A stretch of 64,000 nt of DNA from JABWBD01 sp040768665. Its GTDB lineage: Bacteria > Planctomycetota > Planctomycetia > Pirellulales > Thermoguttaceae. Numbering within the stretch: the stretch's first letter is position 1; every line of letters starts with the position of its first letter. The position numbers and the translations under genes are program-made. The notes below the pieces were generated by a model. It saw nothing but the letters and a program-made list of their open reading frames with translations. It had not been told where the DNA came from and made no database searches. The DNA lies in assembly GCA_040768665.1 (NCBI GenBank), contig JAXGMN010000009.1, positions 62,001 through 126,000 of the forward strand. Direction: 5' to 3'. This document shows, piece by piece, positions 54,287 to 62,415 of this stretch.

Positions 54287-55541
54287 TCACTGCACTTTTG
54301 GTGAAACATCCTCGCACCAGATCGCCAGCGCTGCCGGGGCAAAGCCCGTTGGGAGCACGAACGGACTTCGCCGAAGCGTGAATCCGTCCACGTCAAACAC
54401 CGCGATATGGTTCGCCAGCGTCGCGCCGACAAACAGCTTCGAGCCGTCCGGCGTGAATTCGATGCCCTCGGGAATCGGTTCAATCGGGATATGGCTCAAG
54501 AGCCGGGCGGGTCGGGTCGTGAGGTCGATGACCGCCAGATGGCTCGTTGCCACAACGTCGGCCCCCTTCTCCAGGCAGGAGATCACCGCGAAGCGGCCCG
54601 ATGGATGGAAGGCAAGGCTTTCCAGACCATCCGCCACTTGGCAAACGCGTTCGGTGATCGCCGGCACCTCCCGCTCAAGATCGGCGATCAGCACGTCGTC
54701 GCGAGTCCCCTTTCCTCCTATTCCCCAGTCTTGAAGAACGATGGCCCGCTTCCCGTCGGGGCTGATCCGCGGGGAAAAAAGTCGTGCAATGGGTTCCACC
54801 CCGTTTACCGCGTCGACCCGGTGGAGATGGGCAATTCGGTCGGCGGACAGGCTGAACAGGTGAAGCCCGGATTCGAGTGAGGCTCTCCGTCCGCAACTCC
54901 GTCGAATTCCGCGGTGACACAGACGAGGCGATCACCGGGCTGACATCAAAGGACGTCACACGGTTCGGCGCTTTCGCTTCGCTGACCAGTTTCGCTTGCT
55001 CCTTCTCGACTGAGTAAACGTGGAACCCCGCGCCGACGGCGACAATCACCTTTTGGCCATCGGGATGGAGGTCCACCATCCATGGTTCCGCCGGGAGCTT
55101 TACTTGATCGAGCACTGGGAGGTCGTCAGCCGCCAGATGGATCACCGTCAAGAGGTTGGGCAAATGTTCAGCAGGCGGCTGCTGTTGCGTAGCTGCCGAT
55201 TGGTATCGCCAGCTATGGTTTGTCACGAATCCGAAGCGACCGTCGGCGCTGATCGCGATGTGCGGGGCACCATAGATGGTTGATGGCACAGTGCCCGCAA
55301 CGGTCTTGGAGACGGGCGGGTGATCCGGGTACAGGCGTATTACGGTAATGCTGTCCTGTACGGGCTCCTGGCGCGTGCCATCGCGGGTGTGCAGGAATCG
55401 GATCTCCCCATCGTTGGCGCTCAGGAGGGTGGCCCTGAATGGGGTAGTGAGGTAGGGGCAGGGAGGTTCTCCGCCGGCGGCCAGTCCCCTTGTCAGGCAT
55501 AGAGTCAGTAATGCAATGGCGGCGTTGGTTGTGCGGGGCAT
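54287..55541 (-). pseudogene. Secreted YVTN-like beta-propeller (lactonase-type) protein, frameshifted
   Basis: The first frame from 55541 has a signal peptide, then DGEIRFLHTRDGTRQEPVQD, PHIAISADGRFGFVTNHSWR, QVKLPAEPWMVDLHPDGQKV and ends in phase near 54940. After a frame change the chain continues from about 54800: LFSPRISPDGKRAIVLQDW, DGLESLAFHPSGRFAVISCL, LSHIPIEPIPEGIEFTPDGS and KLFVGATLANHIAVFDVDG. The repeated P.G.....G motifs are those of YVTN/lactonase-type propellers. Without frame changes the product would be about 415 aa. Confidence 0.7.
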
Positions 55542-55574
55542 CGTGTGCCTCCTTTCGTTAGAGAGAACGCTGCC

Positions 55575-57128
55575 TTACCGGCGCACGCGCCGCAAAACGT
55601 CCTGGTAGCCTTTCTGTGGCTTGCCGTCGATCACGACGGGGTCGTGGACGAAGGTTACGGTGTCGCCGTCTGGGCCGATCGTCATCGTTGCCGTGTGGCT
55701 GCGGCGGGTCTTGCCGTCGGCGGATACGTAGCTTTCCTCGAAGATCCACTTGCCGGAGCGGTTTACGATGGTGCCCTGGGCGACCCCGCCGTCCAAGTCC
55801 ACGATAAATCGCTTGATCTGCTTCGAGTCGCCGTCCCAGACTTCAAGGCCCCGAAACCCGCCGTCCCCGACGGTGCCCTTTTCCTCCAAGGCGGCGCCGC
55901 CGAGGGTCCAGCGGATGGAACATCGCAAGAAGACCTTCTTGGCTTTCTCCGTGTCTTTCGCCTCATCCACCCAAGGAACGGTTTCACCTTCCCAGTCGCC
56001 GACCGTCGCATCTCCGAGGGCTTTCAGGTGCTGGTGGCTCGCAGGCGGTTCTTTGGCCTGCTGTTTTTCGGAGTCGCCCGCCTTCTCCGACTTCACCCTA
56101 TGGGAAACACTCTTGAAAACGACCTCCTTGCCGTCTTGGGTCGCTCGGCCGGTCCACACGTTCTCGTCCGGCATGACGGCAAACTGGCATTCGCCTTCAC
56201 TTCGGTTGCCGTCGGGCGCCGTAAATGCGAAGGTGCCCTCCCAGACATTCTCCTTCATCTTGGCGACGGGATAGCAGTTGGTGAGCAACTGCCCCTGACT
56301 GCCGTACCAATGTTCCACCACTGCGCCGGCCTTGGCATCCCAACCGGAAATGCCGGAGAACTGCAATATCGCGCCCCCTTGCGATCCGGCGTGAGTCCCG
56401 GACCACTGGATCCGGAGACAGTACTTGCCGGGCACCCAGCGCCATCTTGCTCGGTTCGTTCCCAGCTTCTTGCCGTCCGCAATGTCCTCACCCTCCCAGG
56501 CGCCGACGAACACATTCATGGCTTCGATCGCACGGGCGGGTATGGTTGGCGGTTCCGCGGCCGCGGAACGCGGCGATTCCGAACCGGCGGCAGTCTTCTT
56601 GGGGCTAACCCTGCGGGCGACGCTCTTACGAACGACCTCTTTGCCCTCCTCCATCCATCGGGCTACGTATTCGAATCCATCGGGCGTCTTGGTGAGTCTG
56701 CACTCTCCTTCCGTGACCTTTCCGTCGCCCGACGTGAGCCTGTGGGTCCCATCCCAGGCGTTGTCCTTCATCTTATCGAGCGGATAGCACACCATGAGCG
56801 ACTCTCCCCCGCTGGCGTGCCAATACTCGATGACGGCATTTGCCTTGGTGTCCCATCCGGTGACGCCGGCGGCACGAATTCTGCCTCTATTCAGATCTCC
56901 CTCTCCCTCGACCGTGAGGCAATACTTTCCAGGCGCCCAACTCCTTCGGCTAGCGCTTGTCTCGACCTTCTCGCCACTCTCGTACGTGTCGCCCTCCCAA
57001 TCGCCCACGAAAAAGCTCATCGCATCGCGCGCCTTCTTGGGTATAGCTGCCGGCTCTTCGCCTTTCGCGCTGAACAAACCGCCTGTAAGTACGAAAGCCG
57101 CAGTTAGATGGACAACAGCCGTTTTCAT
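55575..57128 (-). CDS. Secreted protein with three DUF1579-type modules
   Basis: 517 aa from the ATG at 57128; an earlier ATG at 57134 lies too close to GGAG. Signal peptide ends near residue 24. Module 1: MSFFVGDWEGDTYESGEKVE, SWAPGKYCLTVEGEGDLNRG, GVTGWDTKANAVIEYWHASG. Module 2: MNVFVGAWEGEDIADGKKLG, WVPGKYCLRIQWSGTHAGS, WDAKAGAVVEHWYGSQG. Module 3 (from about 355): VGDWEGETVPWVDEAKDTEK, GALEEKGTVGDGGFRGLEVW-type strands and EESYVSADGKTRRSHTATMT. The repeated unit is about 165 residues. Function unknown. Confidence 0.8.
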   Translation of the reverse strand: MKTAVVHLTAAFVLTGGLFSAKGEEPAAIPKKARDAMSFFVGDWEGDTYESGEKVETSASRRSWAPGKYCLTVEGEGDLNRGRIRAAGVTGWDTKANAVIEYWHASGGESLMVCYPLDKMKDNAWDGTHRLTSGDGKVTEGECRLTKTPDGFEYVARWMEEGKEVVRKSVARRVSPKKTAAGSESPRSAAAEPPTIPARAIEAMNVFVGAWEGEDIADGKKLGTNRARWRWVPGKYCLRIQWSGTHAGSQGGAILQFSGISGWDAKAGAVVEHWYGSQGQLLTNCYPVAKMKENVWEGTFAFTAPDGNRSEGECQFAVMPDENVWTGRATQDGKEVVFKSVSHRVKSEKAGDSEKQQAKEPPASHQHLKALGDATVGDWEGETVPWVDEAKDTEKAKKVFLRCSIRWTLGGAALEEKGTVGDGGFRGLEVWDGDSKQIKRFIVDLDGGVAQGTIVNRSGKWIFEESYVSADGKTRRSHTATMTIGPDGDTVTFVHDPVVIDGKPQKGYQDVLRRVRR

Positions 57129-57303
57129 GGGCATCTCCTTTTGATGTTAGAGTGTAAGAAGTTGAAACCCGGTCGGGCGTTTCCCCGTCCGGCCTGTGGC
57201 CGGACCTCGCGCTACTTGCTAATCCGCCGCCAGACACCGTGCTGGTCGTTCGCTCCTTTCGTCACAGTCCCTTCTTTGGAAAACCCTCCGAAAACGGTCA
57301 AGT

Positions 57304-58779
57304 TCAATGGCCGATCCTCGTCACCTTAAGCTCCCAGCCGGGTTCGGGTTTGCCGCCTTTGGTCGCGTCCGAGAAGAGCAGCAGGAAATGATCGTTGTCG
57401 AGGTAACGCTCCTCGACCGTCGCCGACGACTCAGCGCCTTCGGGCCCGACGGTCGTCTGCCGGCTTTTCACGCACTTCTTCTCCGGGTCGTAGGTTCCCT
57501 CCCGCGTGCAAATCTCCCCGCGGGAGCCGACGAACCGCATGAAGACTTTCTTCTTCGCGGGATCCCATCCCATGAGAAGCTCGTAGTCGATCCGTTCCTC
57601 CCCGGCATTCCTGCCCCAGCCCTTGGTGCGCACGAAGTTCTTGTGAAACGCCCACTCGTTTACCTCCTCGCCCAAGTACTCCCCAACACCGGGAGTGGTC
57701 GCTTCCAGCTTCCACTTGCCCACGGAGAAATCGAGGAATTTCAGTTGCTCGTAACCGGGCCCGGGCGTGTCGTCCGTCTCGGGCGGGGTGAATACGGACT
57801 GCCGCGTAAAGACCGTGTGGGCGTCGGGCAGGGTTTTGTCGCCCATCCGCCGCTCGGTGACATCCATGGTGATCGTGTCGTCGTCGACGAATTTCAGCGT
57901 GACCAGCGACGTGCGATACTCCCCGTTGGACACCTGAAGCGATTCGCGGCTTGTCCACACCCGCTGGGCGGCATCATAAGCGCCAAGCCTCTCCAGGATT
58001 GCGTAGTCGGTCTCCGTGGCGCCGACCGCCCACTGAAACACCTCCTTGGTCTTGGGGTTCCAGCCCGTGTAGAACTCGTACTGCACCGGGCTGCCGTCGA
58101 TTTGCCCCCAGCCGACGTGCCGCATGAAGCTCTTGTTGAGTACCCACTGGCTGGATTCCTCTCCGACCGAGGTCGTCTTGTCGCCTTCGGTGGTCACCAC
58201 CTTCCAGTTGCCGACCAGCGGCTCAAGGAACTTCAGGTGCTCGTAGGCTGGGCCGGGTTGAACCTTCCGGAACCGCAATTCGGAGACGGACCCCGGCTTG
58301 CCCGCGGCATCGGCGGTATCAAAGAGCCTCCAAACGAACTCGTTTGGGCCGCGGTTCTCTTGCGAGATCTTCCCCTTGGAAACGGCCCCGTCGGCGCCGA
58401 CCTGAACCGCTTCTCCGGTCCACTGGTCGGTCCCGATCGTGTAGCAGTAGGTGTTCCAGGACCCGCGGGGCCAGAAATCCCGTTCGACGAGCTGCCGCCG
58501 GGCGGGATCCCATGCGACGATTGCCGAGCCCAGGTAGGTGCCCTTCGGGTCGGTCAGAACCATGTCCCACGTCAGGCAGTGCTTTCCGGGGACCCAGCGG
58601 TACGTCACCGAGCCCGTCATCCGCTGGTTGTTTTCATGCCCATCGACCTCCCAGTCGCCCACCATGTACTGCATCGCCTCGAGAGCCTCCTTCGGGATGC
58701 CCTCCTGATCCGCGGCGCGGAGCCCGGCCGCCGTCACCAGCACCACCGTCAAACCGCCGACAAGTTTCATTCGTGTCAT
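57304..58779 (-). CDS. Secreted protein with three DUF1579-type modules
   Basis: 491 aa from the ATG at 58779 (AGGA seven bases upstream). Signal peptide, then module 1 MQYMVGDWEVDGHENNQRMT and YRWVPGKHCLTWDMVLTDPK. Module 2 (about 165-320) starts YEHLKFLEPLVGNWKVVTTE and is almost the same as the first module of 60892-61914. Module 3 (about 330-480) starts YEQLKFLDFSVGKWKLEATT and has NEWAFHKNFVRTKGWGRNAG and GWDPAKKKVFMRFVGSRGEI. It ends VTRIGH. Downstream of the P1 palindrome and close to it (25 bases). Confidence 0.8.
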   Translation of the reverse strand: MTRMKLVGGLTVVLVTAAGLRAADQEGIPKEALEAMQYMVGDWEVDGHENNQRMTGSVTYRWVPGKHCLTWDMVLTDPKGTYLGSAIVAWDPARRQLVERDFWPRGSWNTYCYTIGTDQWTGEAVQVGADGAVSKGKISQENRGPNEFVWRLFDTADAAGKPGSVSELRFRKVQPGPAYEHLKFLEPLVGNWKVVTTEGDKTTSVGEESSQWVLNKSFMRHVGWGQIDGSPVQYEFYTGWNPKTKEVFQWAVGATETDYAILERLGAYDAAQRVWTSRESLQVSNGEYRTSLVTLKFVDDDTITMDVTERRMGDKTLPDAHTVFTRQSVFTPPETDDTPGPGYEQLKFLDFSVGKWKLEATTPGVGEYLGEEVNEWAFHKNFVRTKGWGRNAGEERIDYELLMGWDPAKKKVFMRFVGSRGEICTREGTYDPEKKCVKSRQTTVGPEGAESSATVEERYLDNDHFLLLFSDATKGGKPEPGWELKVTRIGH

Positions 58780-58816
58780 GAGTCGATCCTTTCGCTGTGA
58801 GATTATTGAGCCGCGT

Positions 58817-59027
58817 CCTGTAAACGCCCCCACCGACCCCGGGTCGGTGGGGCGATGTTTGGCAACTACAAACCGCACCCGCGCAGACCGTTCCTGGTTT
58901 CGCTTTTGCCGCTCGGCCCCGGGCCGAGCGGCAAAGCGAAACCAAGGAACAGGGGTTTCCACGGCGTTTGTAGTCGTCAAACATCGCCCCACCGGGATGT
59001 ACCCGGTGGTGGCGTTTCCAGTTTGAG
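58817..59027. repeat. Palindromic intergenic element, family P1, full-length copy
   Basis: Left arm CTGTAAACGCCCCCACCGAC, right arm GGGTACATCCCGGTGGGG-type pairing with GTGGCGTTTCCAGTTTGAG, and a central hairpin GCCGCTCGGCCC/GGGCCGAGCGGC. It matches 1165-1387 in layout. It lies between two DUF1579 genes and just upstream of the gene at 58779. Confidence 0.75.
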
Positions 59028-59121
59028 CCATCATGAAGGGGATTCACCCCCGTCCATGAAAGTAGCTCTAGGCTGTTTTCGTAAGAGTGAGTTTTTCATG
59101 AGAAGCACCGGCCACGATCGA

Positions 59122-60141
59122 TTATTTCACCCGCTTCCATGAGCTGAGCACCTGGCCCTTGTAGGGTCCGTCCAGGAACGTGAGGTCGTACGAGTCGGCA
59201 TCGTGGAACTGCCAGCGAATTCGGCCTTTCAGAGGCGGGAATCCCGGGCTCTTCCCCGTGTAGGTGCCAAAGAACTGCTTGCCTTTCTGCCTCGACAGGA
59301 AGACTTCCTCCAGGCCCCCGATGCTCCAGAAGTTGCGGATGCTGATCTGTTCCGTCTGCGGATCCCATCCGGCCAGGAACGGACTCGTCGCGGCGATGTC
59401 CTTGCCGGGGATTCGGAAATCGAACCTACCGGTCATGGCCATTTGGTCCGCCACCGGCTCGAAGAGAAAATCGATCTCGAACTGTGTTCCTTTGGCAAGT
59501 TCGGGAACCTCGCCGTCGCGAAGCAGCGCTCCCGTCCCTTTCCATTTGCCCTTGGCCGCATCGCGGAAGTTGTTCCAAAGTTCGCCCGGGGCGGCGCCGG
59601 TCTGTCGTTTCATCGTCAGTACCGGCCAGTCTGGCAGTTTCTTGTCGCCGAGGGTGACCTCCCGACCCTGCCAGATACACGTGTCCGAGTCCACCTTTTC
59701 GATGTACGACGTACCTTTCAAAGTCCCTTCTTCGAGGTCGGCGGACCAGGGTAGGACGATCTTGTCTCCGACTTGGGTAAACTCGCCGCAGCCCGTCCCT
59801 TGAGCGCTGTAGAAGTGGACAACCAGCTTGTTGCTCCGGGCATCCCAGCGTGTGATTTCATGGGTGTTCGGAATCTTCTTCCCATTTGCCACCTGGTAAC
59901 CGTCCAGCACCAGGATGCTTCTATCGAGCATCCAGCGGAAGGAAGCGTGGCTGGTGACCAAATCGCCTTTCTTCACGCCGCCGAGGTCGAATGCGGCCGT
60001 ATACTCGCCGACCCAGTCGCCGATTCGCCATTCAAGCGGCTTGAGGTGCTCGTAAGCGGTTGCCTTGCCGTCTTCCCCACGCGCGGCCGTGGAGAACGCG
60101 AGAAACACAACGCCGGTCAAAAAAGCTGCCGTCCGAATCAT
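59122..60141 (-). CDS. Secreted protein with two DUF1579-type modules
   Basis: 339 aa from the ATG at 60141. Signal peptide (FLTGVVFLAFSTAARG). Module 1: YEHLKPLEWRIGDWVGEYTA, SFRWMLDRSILVLDGYQVAN, ITRWDARSNKLVVHFYSAQG. Module 2: FRDAAKGKWKGTGALLRDGE, DFLFEPVADQMAMTGRFDFR, FLAGWDPQTEQISIRNFWS. The last strands end in SSWKRVK. Function unknown. The 5' end of the gene has a frame beyond the chosen start that lacks a ribosome site. Confidence 0.78.
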   Translation of the reverse strand: MIRTAAFLTGVVFLAFSTAARGEDGKATAYEHLKPLEWRIGDWVGEYTAAFDLGGVKKGDLVTSHASFRWMLDRSILVLDGYQVANGKKIPNTHEITRWDARSNKLVVHFYSAQGTGCGEFTQVGDKIVLPWSADLEEGTLKGTSYIEKVDSDTCIWQGREVTLGDKKLPDWPVLTMKRQTGAAPGELWNNFRDAAKGKWKGTGALLRDGEVPELAKGTQFEIDFLFEPVADQMAMTGRFDFRIPGKDIAATSPFLAGWDPQTEQISIRNFWSIGGLEEVFLSRQKGKQFFGTYTGKSPGFPPLKGRIRWQFHDADSYDLTFLDGPYKGQVLSSWKRVK

Positions 60142-60260
60142 CGTTTGCCTCCTGTTGGAAATACTTGGTCTTGATTCACGGTCGAACATCGCTCCTCTCT
60201 CTCCGCAGTGCAGCACAACCTCTTCTTCGATCCGTGTTGGTCGATCGTGTCATTGAGAAC

Positions 60261-60791
60261 CTACTTGCTCACTCGCCGCCAGACATCGCGCTGGTCGTCG
60301 GTCTTCTTGCCGTCGACGGTCGCACTACCTGTCCAGGTGTGGGTGTTGCCGTCGTCGGTGATGGTCACGGTGCCGACGTACTTGATCTTGGCGCCGTCTG
60401 GGTTGGTGCCTGTTCCCTCCTGGATCCATTTGCCGTCCTTTTTGTACATCTTGTTCTCGCCGACGCGCCCACCCGACTCAACGACCAGCCATTTGATCTG
60501 GTTGACGCCGGGATCGAAGAAGATGAGGTCCGTCGAGGACCCATTGCCGCCAAAGAACTTCGCGGTCATGGCGTTGCCGTCTTCTGTGACTTGGCCTTCC
60601 CAGTAAGCGGTGACCTTGTCGCCTCGCTTCCCAAGGCCCGGCCAGTCCGCGATCCAGGTGACGTCGCCCACCCATCGGCCCTCCCAGGTCTTGCAAAAGT
60701 CCCGGAAGTCGTCGCGGGTGACCTCCTGGGCAAACAGGGACGACGCGGAAACAGCCAGCAGTAATGCCGCGAATGGAATTGGAAATCTCAT
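60261..60791 (-). CDS. Small secreted DUF1579-type protein
   Basis: 176 aa from the ATG at 60791, which follows AGGAGGTGGGCC. Signal peptide (PFAALLLAVSASSLFAQ). One module: EGRWVGDVTWIADWPGLGKR, QVTEDGNAMTAKFFGGNGSS, IFFDPGVNQIKWLVVESGG and WTGSATVDGKKTDDQRDVWR. A paralogue of 50013-50531. Function unknown. Confidence 0.8.
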   Translation of the reverse strand: MRFPIPFAALLLAVSASSLFAQEVTRDDFRDFCKTWEGRWVGDVTWIADWPGLGKRGDKVTAYWEGQVTEDGNAMTAKFFGGNGSSTDLIFFDPGVNQIKWLVVESGGRVGENKMYKKDGKWIQEGTGTNPDGAKIKYVGTVTITDDGNTHTWTGSATVDGKKTDDQRDVWRRVSK

Positions 60792-60891
60792 GGCCCACCT
60801 CCTCATCAAAGAGTCTTAGTAGTTGCAGGCGTGTCGTACTCCGACACGACAGTCTCTCAATCACTCTGCAATCTCGACGAAAAGCCGATTT

Positions 60892-61914
60892 TCACTTCCG
60901 TGAGAAAGTGAGTTTCACGTCGGGAAGGGTTTTGTCGCCGATTCGGAAATTCGTTCCGATCCATTCGAATGTGTCACTGCTGACCAGCCTGTCTCTCTGG
61001 TCCAACGACATTTCCTCACCGGCTGGGGATACCGCCGTGCGTCGAAATGCCAAGGTTTTTGTCGCCGCGTCATAGTCGGCCGTGCCAATGCCGTGCGCCC
61101 CATCGGAGCCGCCCGCGGCCATAACGTACTTCTTGGCCTTCGCATCCCATGCGATCATGAAGATGTAGTCGATCCGCTTGCCATCGCGGTCCTTGTACCA
61201 TCCGGTCCCTTGGATGAAGTTCTTGTCGTACACCCACCCGGAATGTTCCTCGCCCTCGTGCGGTTTTCCGTCGGCCCATGTGCCGCGCACGCTCCAATCC
61301 CCCACCAGCCACTCAATCGGCCTGAGGTACACGTAGCCGGGGCCGGGTGTGCCATCCAAGGCTGGCGGGGCGACCCGGGTGGCACGGGTGAACGTGTCGT
61401 GGTGGTCGGGCAGTGCCTGGTCGCCCTGGCGGCGCTGGGTGAAATCGCCGGTGATCCGGTCTTTGTCGCCGAGGTTGAATCGCACGAGGCTGGTTCGCTC
61501 ATCGCCATTGGAAAGCAAGTGCGATTCCCGGCTGGTCCACACCTTCCGGATCGGGTCGTAGGCGCCGAGTCGTTGGATGATTCCGTAGCCGGAATCGGTT
61601 GCGCCGGCGGCCCACTGGAACACTTCTTTCGTCTTGGGGTTCCAGCCCGTGTAGAACTCGTACTGCACCGGTTTGCCGTCGAACAGGCCCCAGCCGGCGT
61701 GCCGCATGAAGCTCTTGCTGAGGATCCACTCGCTCGCCTCCTGGCCGTCGGAGACGGTTTTGTCGCCCTCGGTTTTCACCACCTTCCAGTTGCCGACCAG
61801 CGGCTCGAGGAACTTTAGGTGCTCATAGGCCGTGCCGGGCTCCTGTCCTCGGCACGGGCTTGTCATCAAAAAAGCGGCCGTCAGCAGCAAGCCTAATGTC
61901 ATACAGCGTCTCAT
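60892..61914 (-). CDS. Secreted protein with two DUF1579-type modules
   Basis: 340 aa from an ATG at 61914 (AAAGGA at a good distance; GTG at 61932 and ATG at 61920 are alternatives). Signal peptide ends CRGQ. Module 1: YEHLKFLEPLVGNWKVVKTE, SKSFMRHAGWGLFDGKPVQY and EFYTGWNPKTKEVFQWAAGA, nearly the same as the second module of 57304-58779. Module 2: LRPIEWLVGDWSVRGTWADG, VYDKNFIQGTGWYKDRDGKR, IAWDAKAKKYVMAAGGSDG. Ends VKLTFSRK. Function unknown. Confidence 0.8.
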   Translation of the reverse strand: MRRCMTLGLLLTAAFLMTSPCRGQEPGTAYEHLKFLEPLVGNWKVVKTEGDKTVSDGQEASEWILSKSFMRHAGWGLFDGKPVQYEFYTGWNPKTKEVFQWAAGATDSGYGIIQRLGAYDPIRKVWTSRESHLLSNGDERTSLVRFNLGDKDRITGDFTQRRQGDQALPDHHDTFTRATRVAPPALDGTPGPGYVYLRPIEWLVGDWSVRGTWADGKPHEGEEHSGWVYDKNFIQGTGWYKDRDGKRIDYIFMIAWDAKAKKYVMAAGGSDGAHGIGTADYDAATKTLAFRRTAVSPAGEEMSLDQRDRLVSSDTFEWIGTNFRIGDKTLPDVKLTFSRK

Positions 61915-61990
61915 CGTCATTTCCTTTCTCACTTTGGATTCGGTCGTTTCCCGTTGTCTTTCAGTTTGCAGCGTCTTCCACTCCCACCTG

Positions 61991-62225
61991 TTGGCCGAAG
62001 GCCTTCTTCACCGTAGCCTGGGGCAACGCTTCGCGCCGCCCCAGGACACCGAAACACAACGATAGGCTTTGGCCGAAGGCCATAATCACCTCCCTTGTTG
62101 AACGGGACACCACGCGTGCGCCGATGGGGTTGAAAATGGCCGTTGGCCAAAGCTGGCGCCTTGGTTGGCCATCCCATCTGGGGTGCTGCACCCCAGGCTA
62201 CGATGAAATAGGCCTTCGGCCAAAA
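61991..62225. repeat. Clustered GGCCGAAGGCC palindromes and TGGGGT hairpin
   Basis: Repeated TTGGCCGAAGGCC-type palindromes (about 61991, 62070, 62213) and GCCTGGGGCAAC / TGGGGTGCTGCACCCCAGGC. The last is a strong perfect hairpin around 62177-62200. Non-coding; nothing else is visible in the 61915-62415 gap. Confidence 0.6.
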
Positions 62226-62415
62226 GACGTGCGTAGCCTTCCAGCCTCGGTCACCTGCCGGCCAAGCCGGCAGGGGTCTGCTTCCAGCGTACATCGTCCG
62301 CTGCCCTCTTTCCCAACAGCAACGGCGTGGTTCTTTGGTCAGGACGTCCCTCAGCGCCCCTCCTGCTCCGTTTTCTTGATCCGCTCGAAGACGCCGCCCC
62401 TGTCTTGACTTATCG

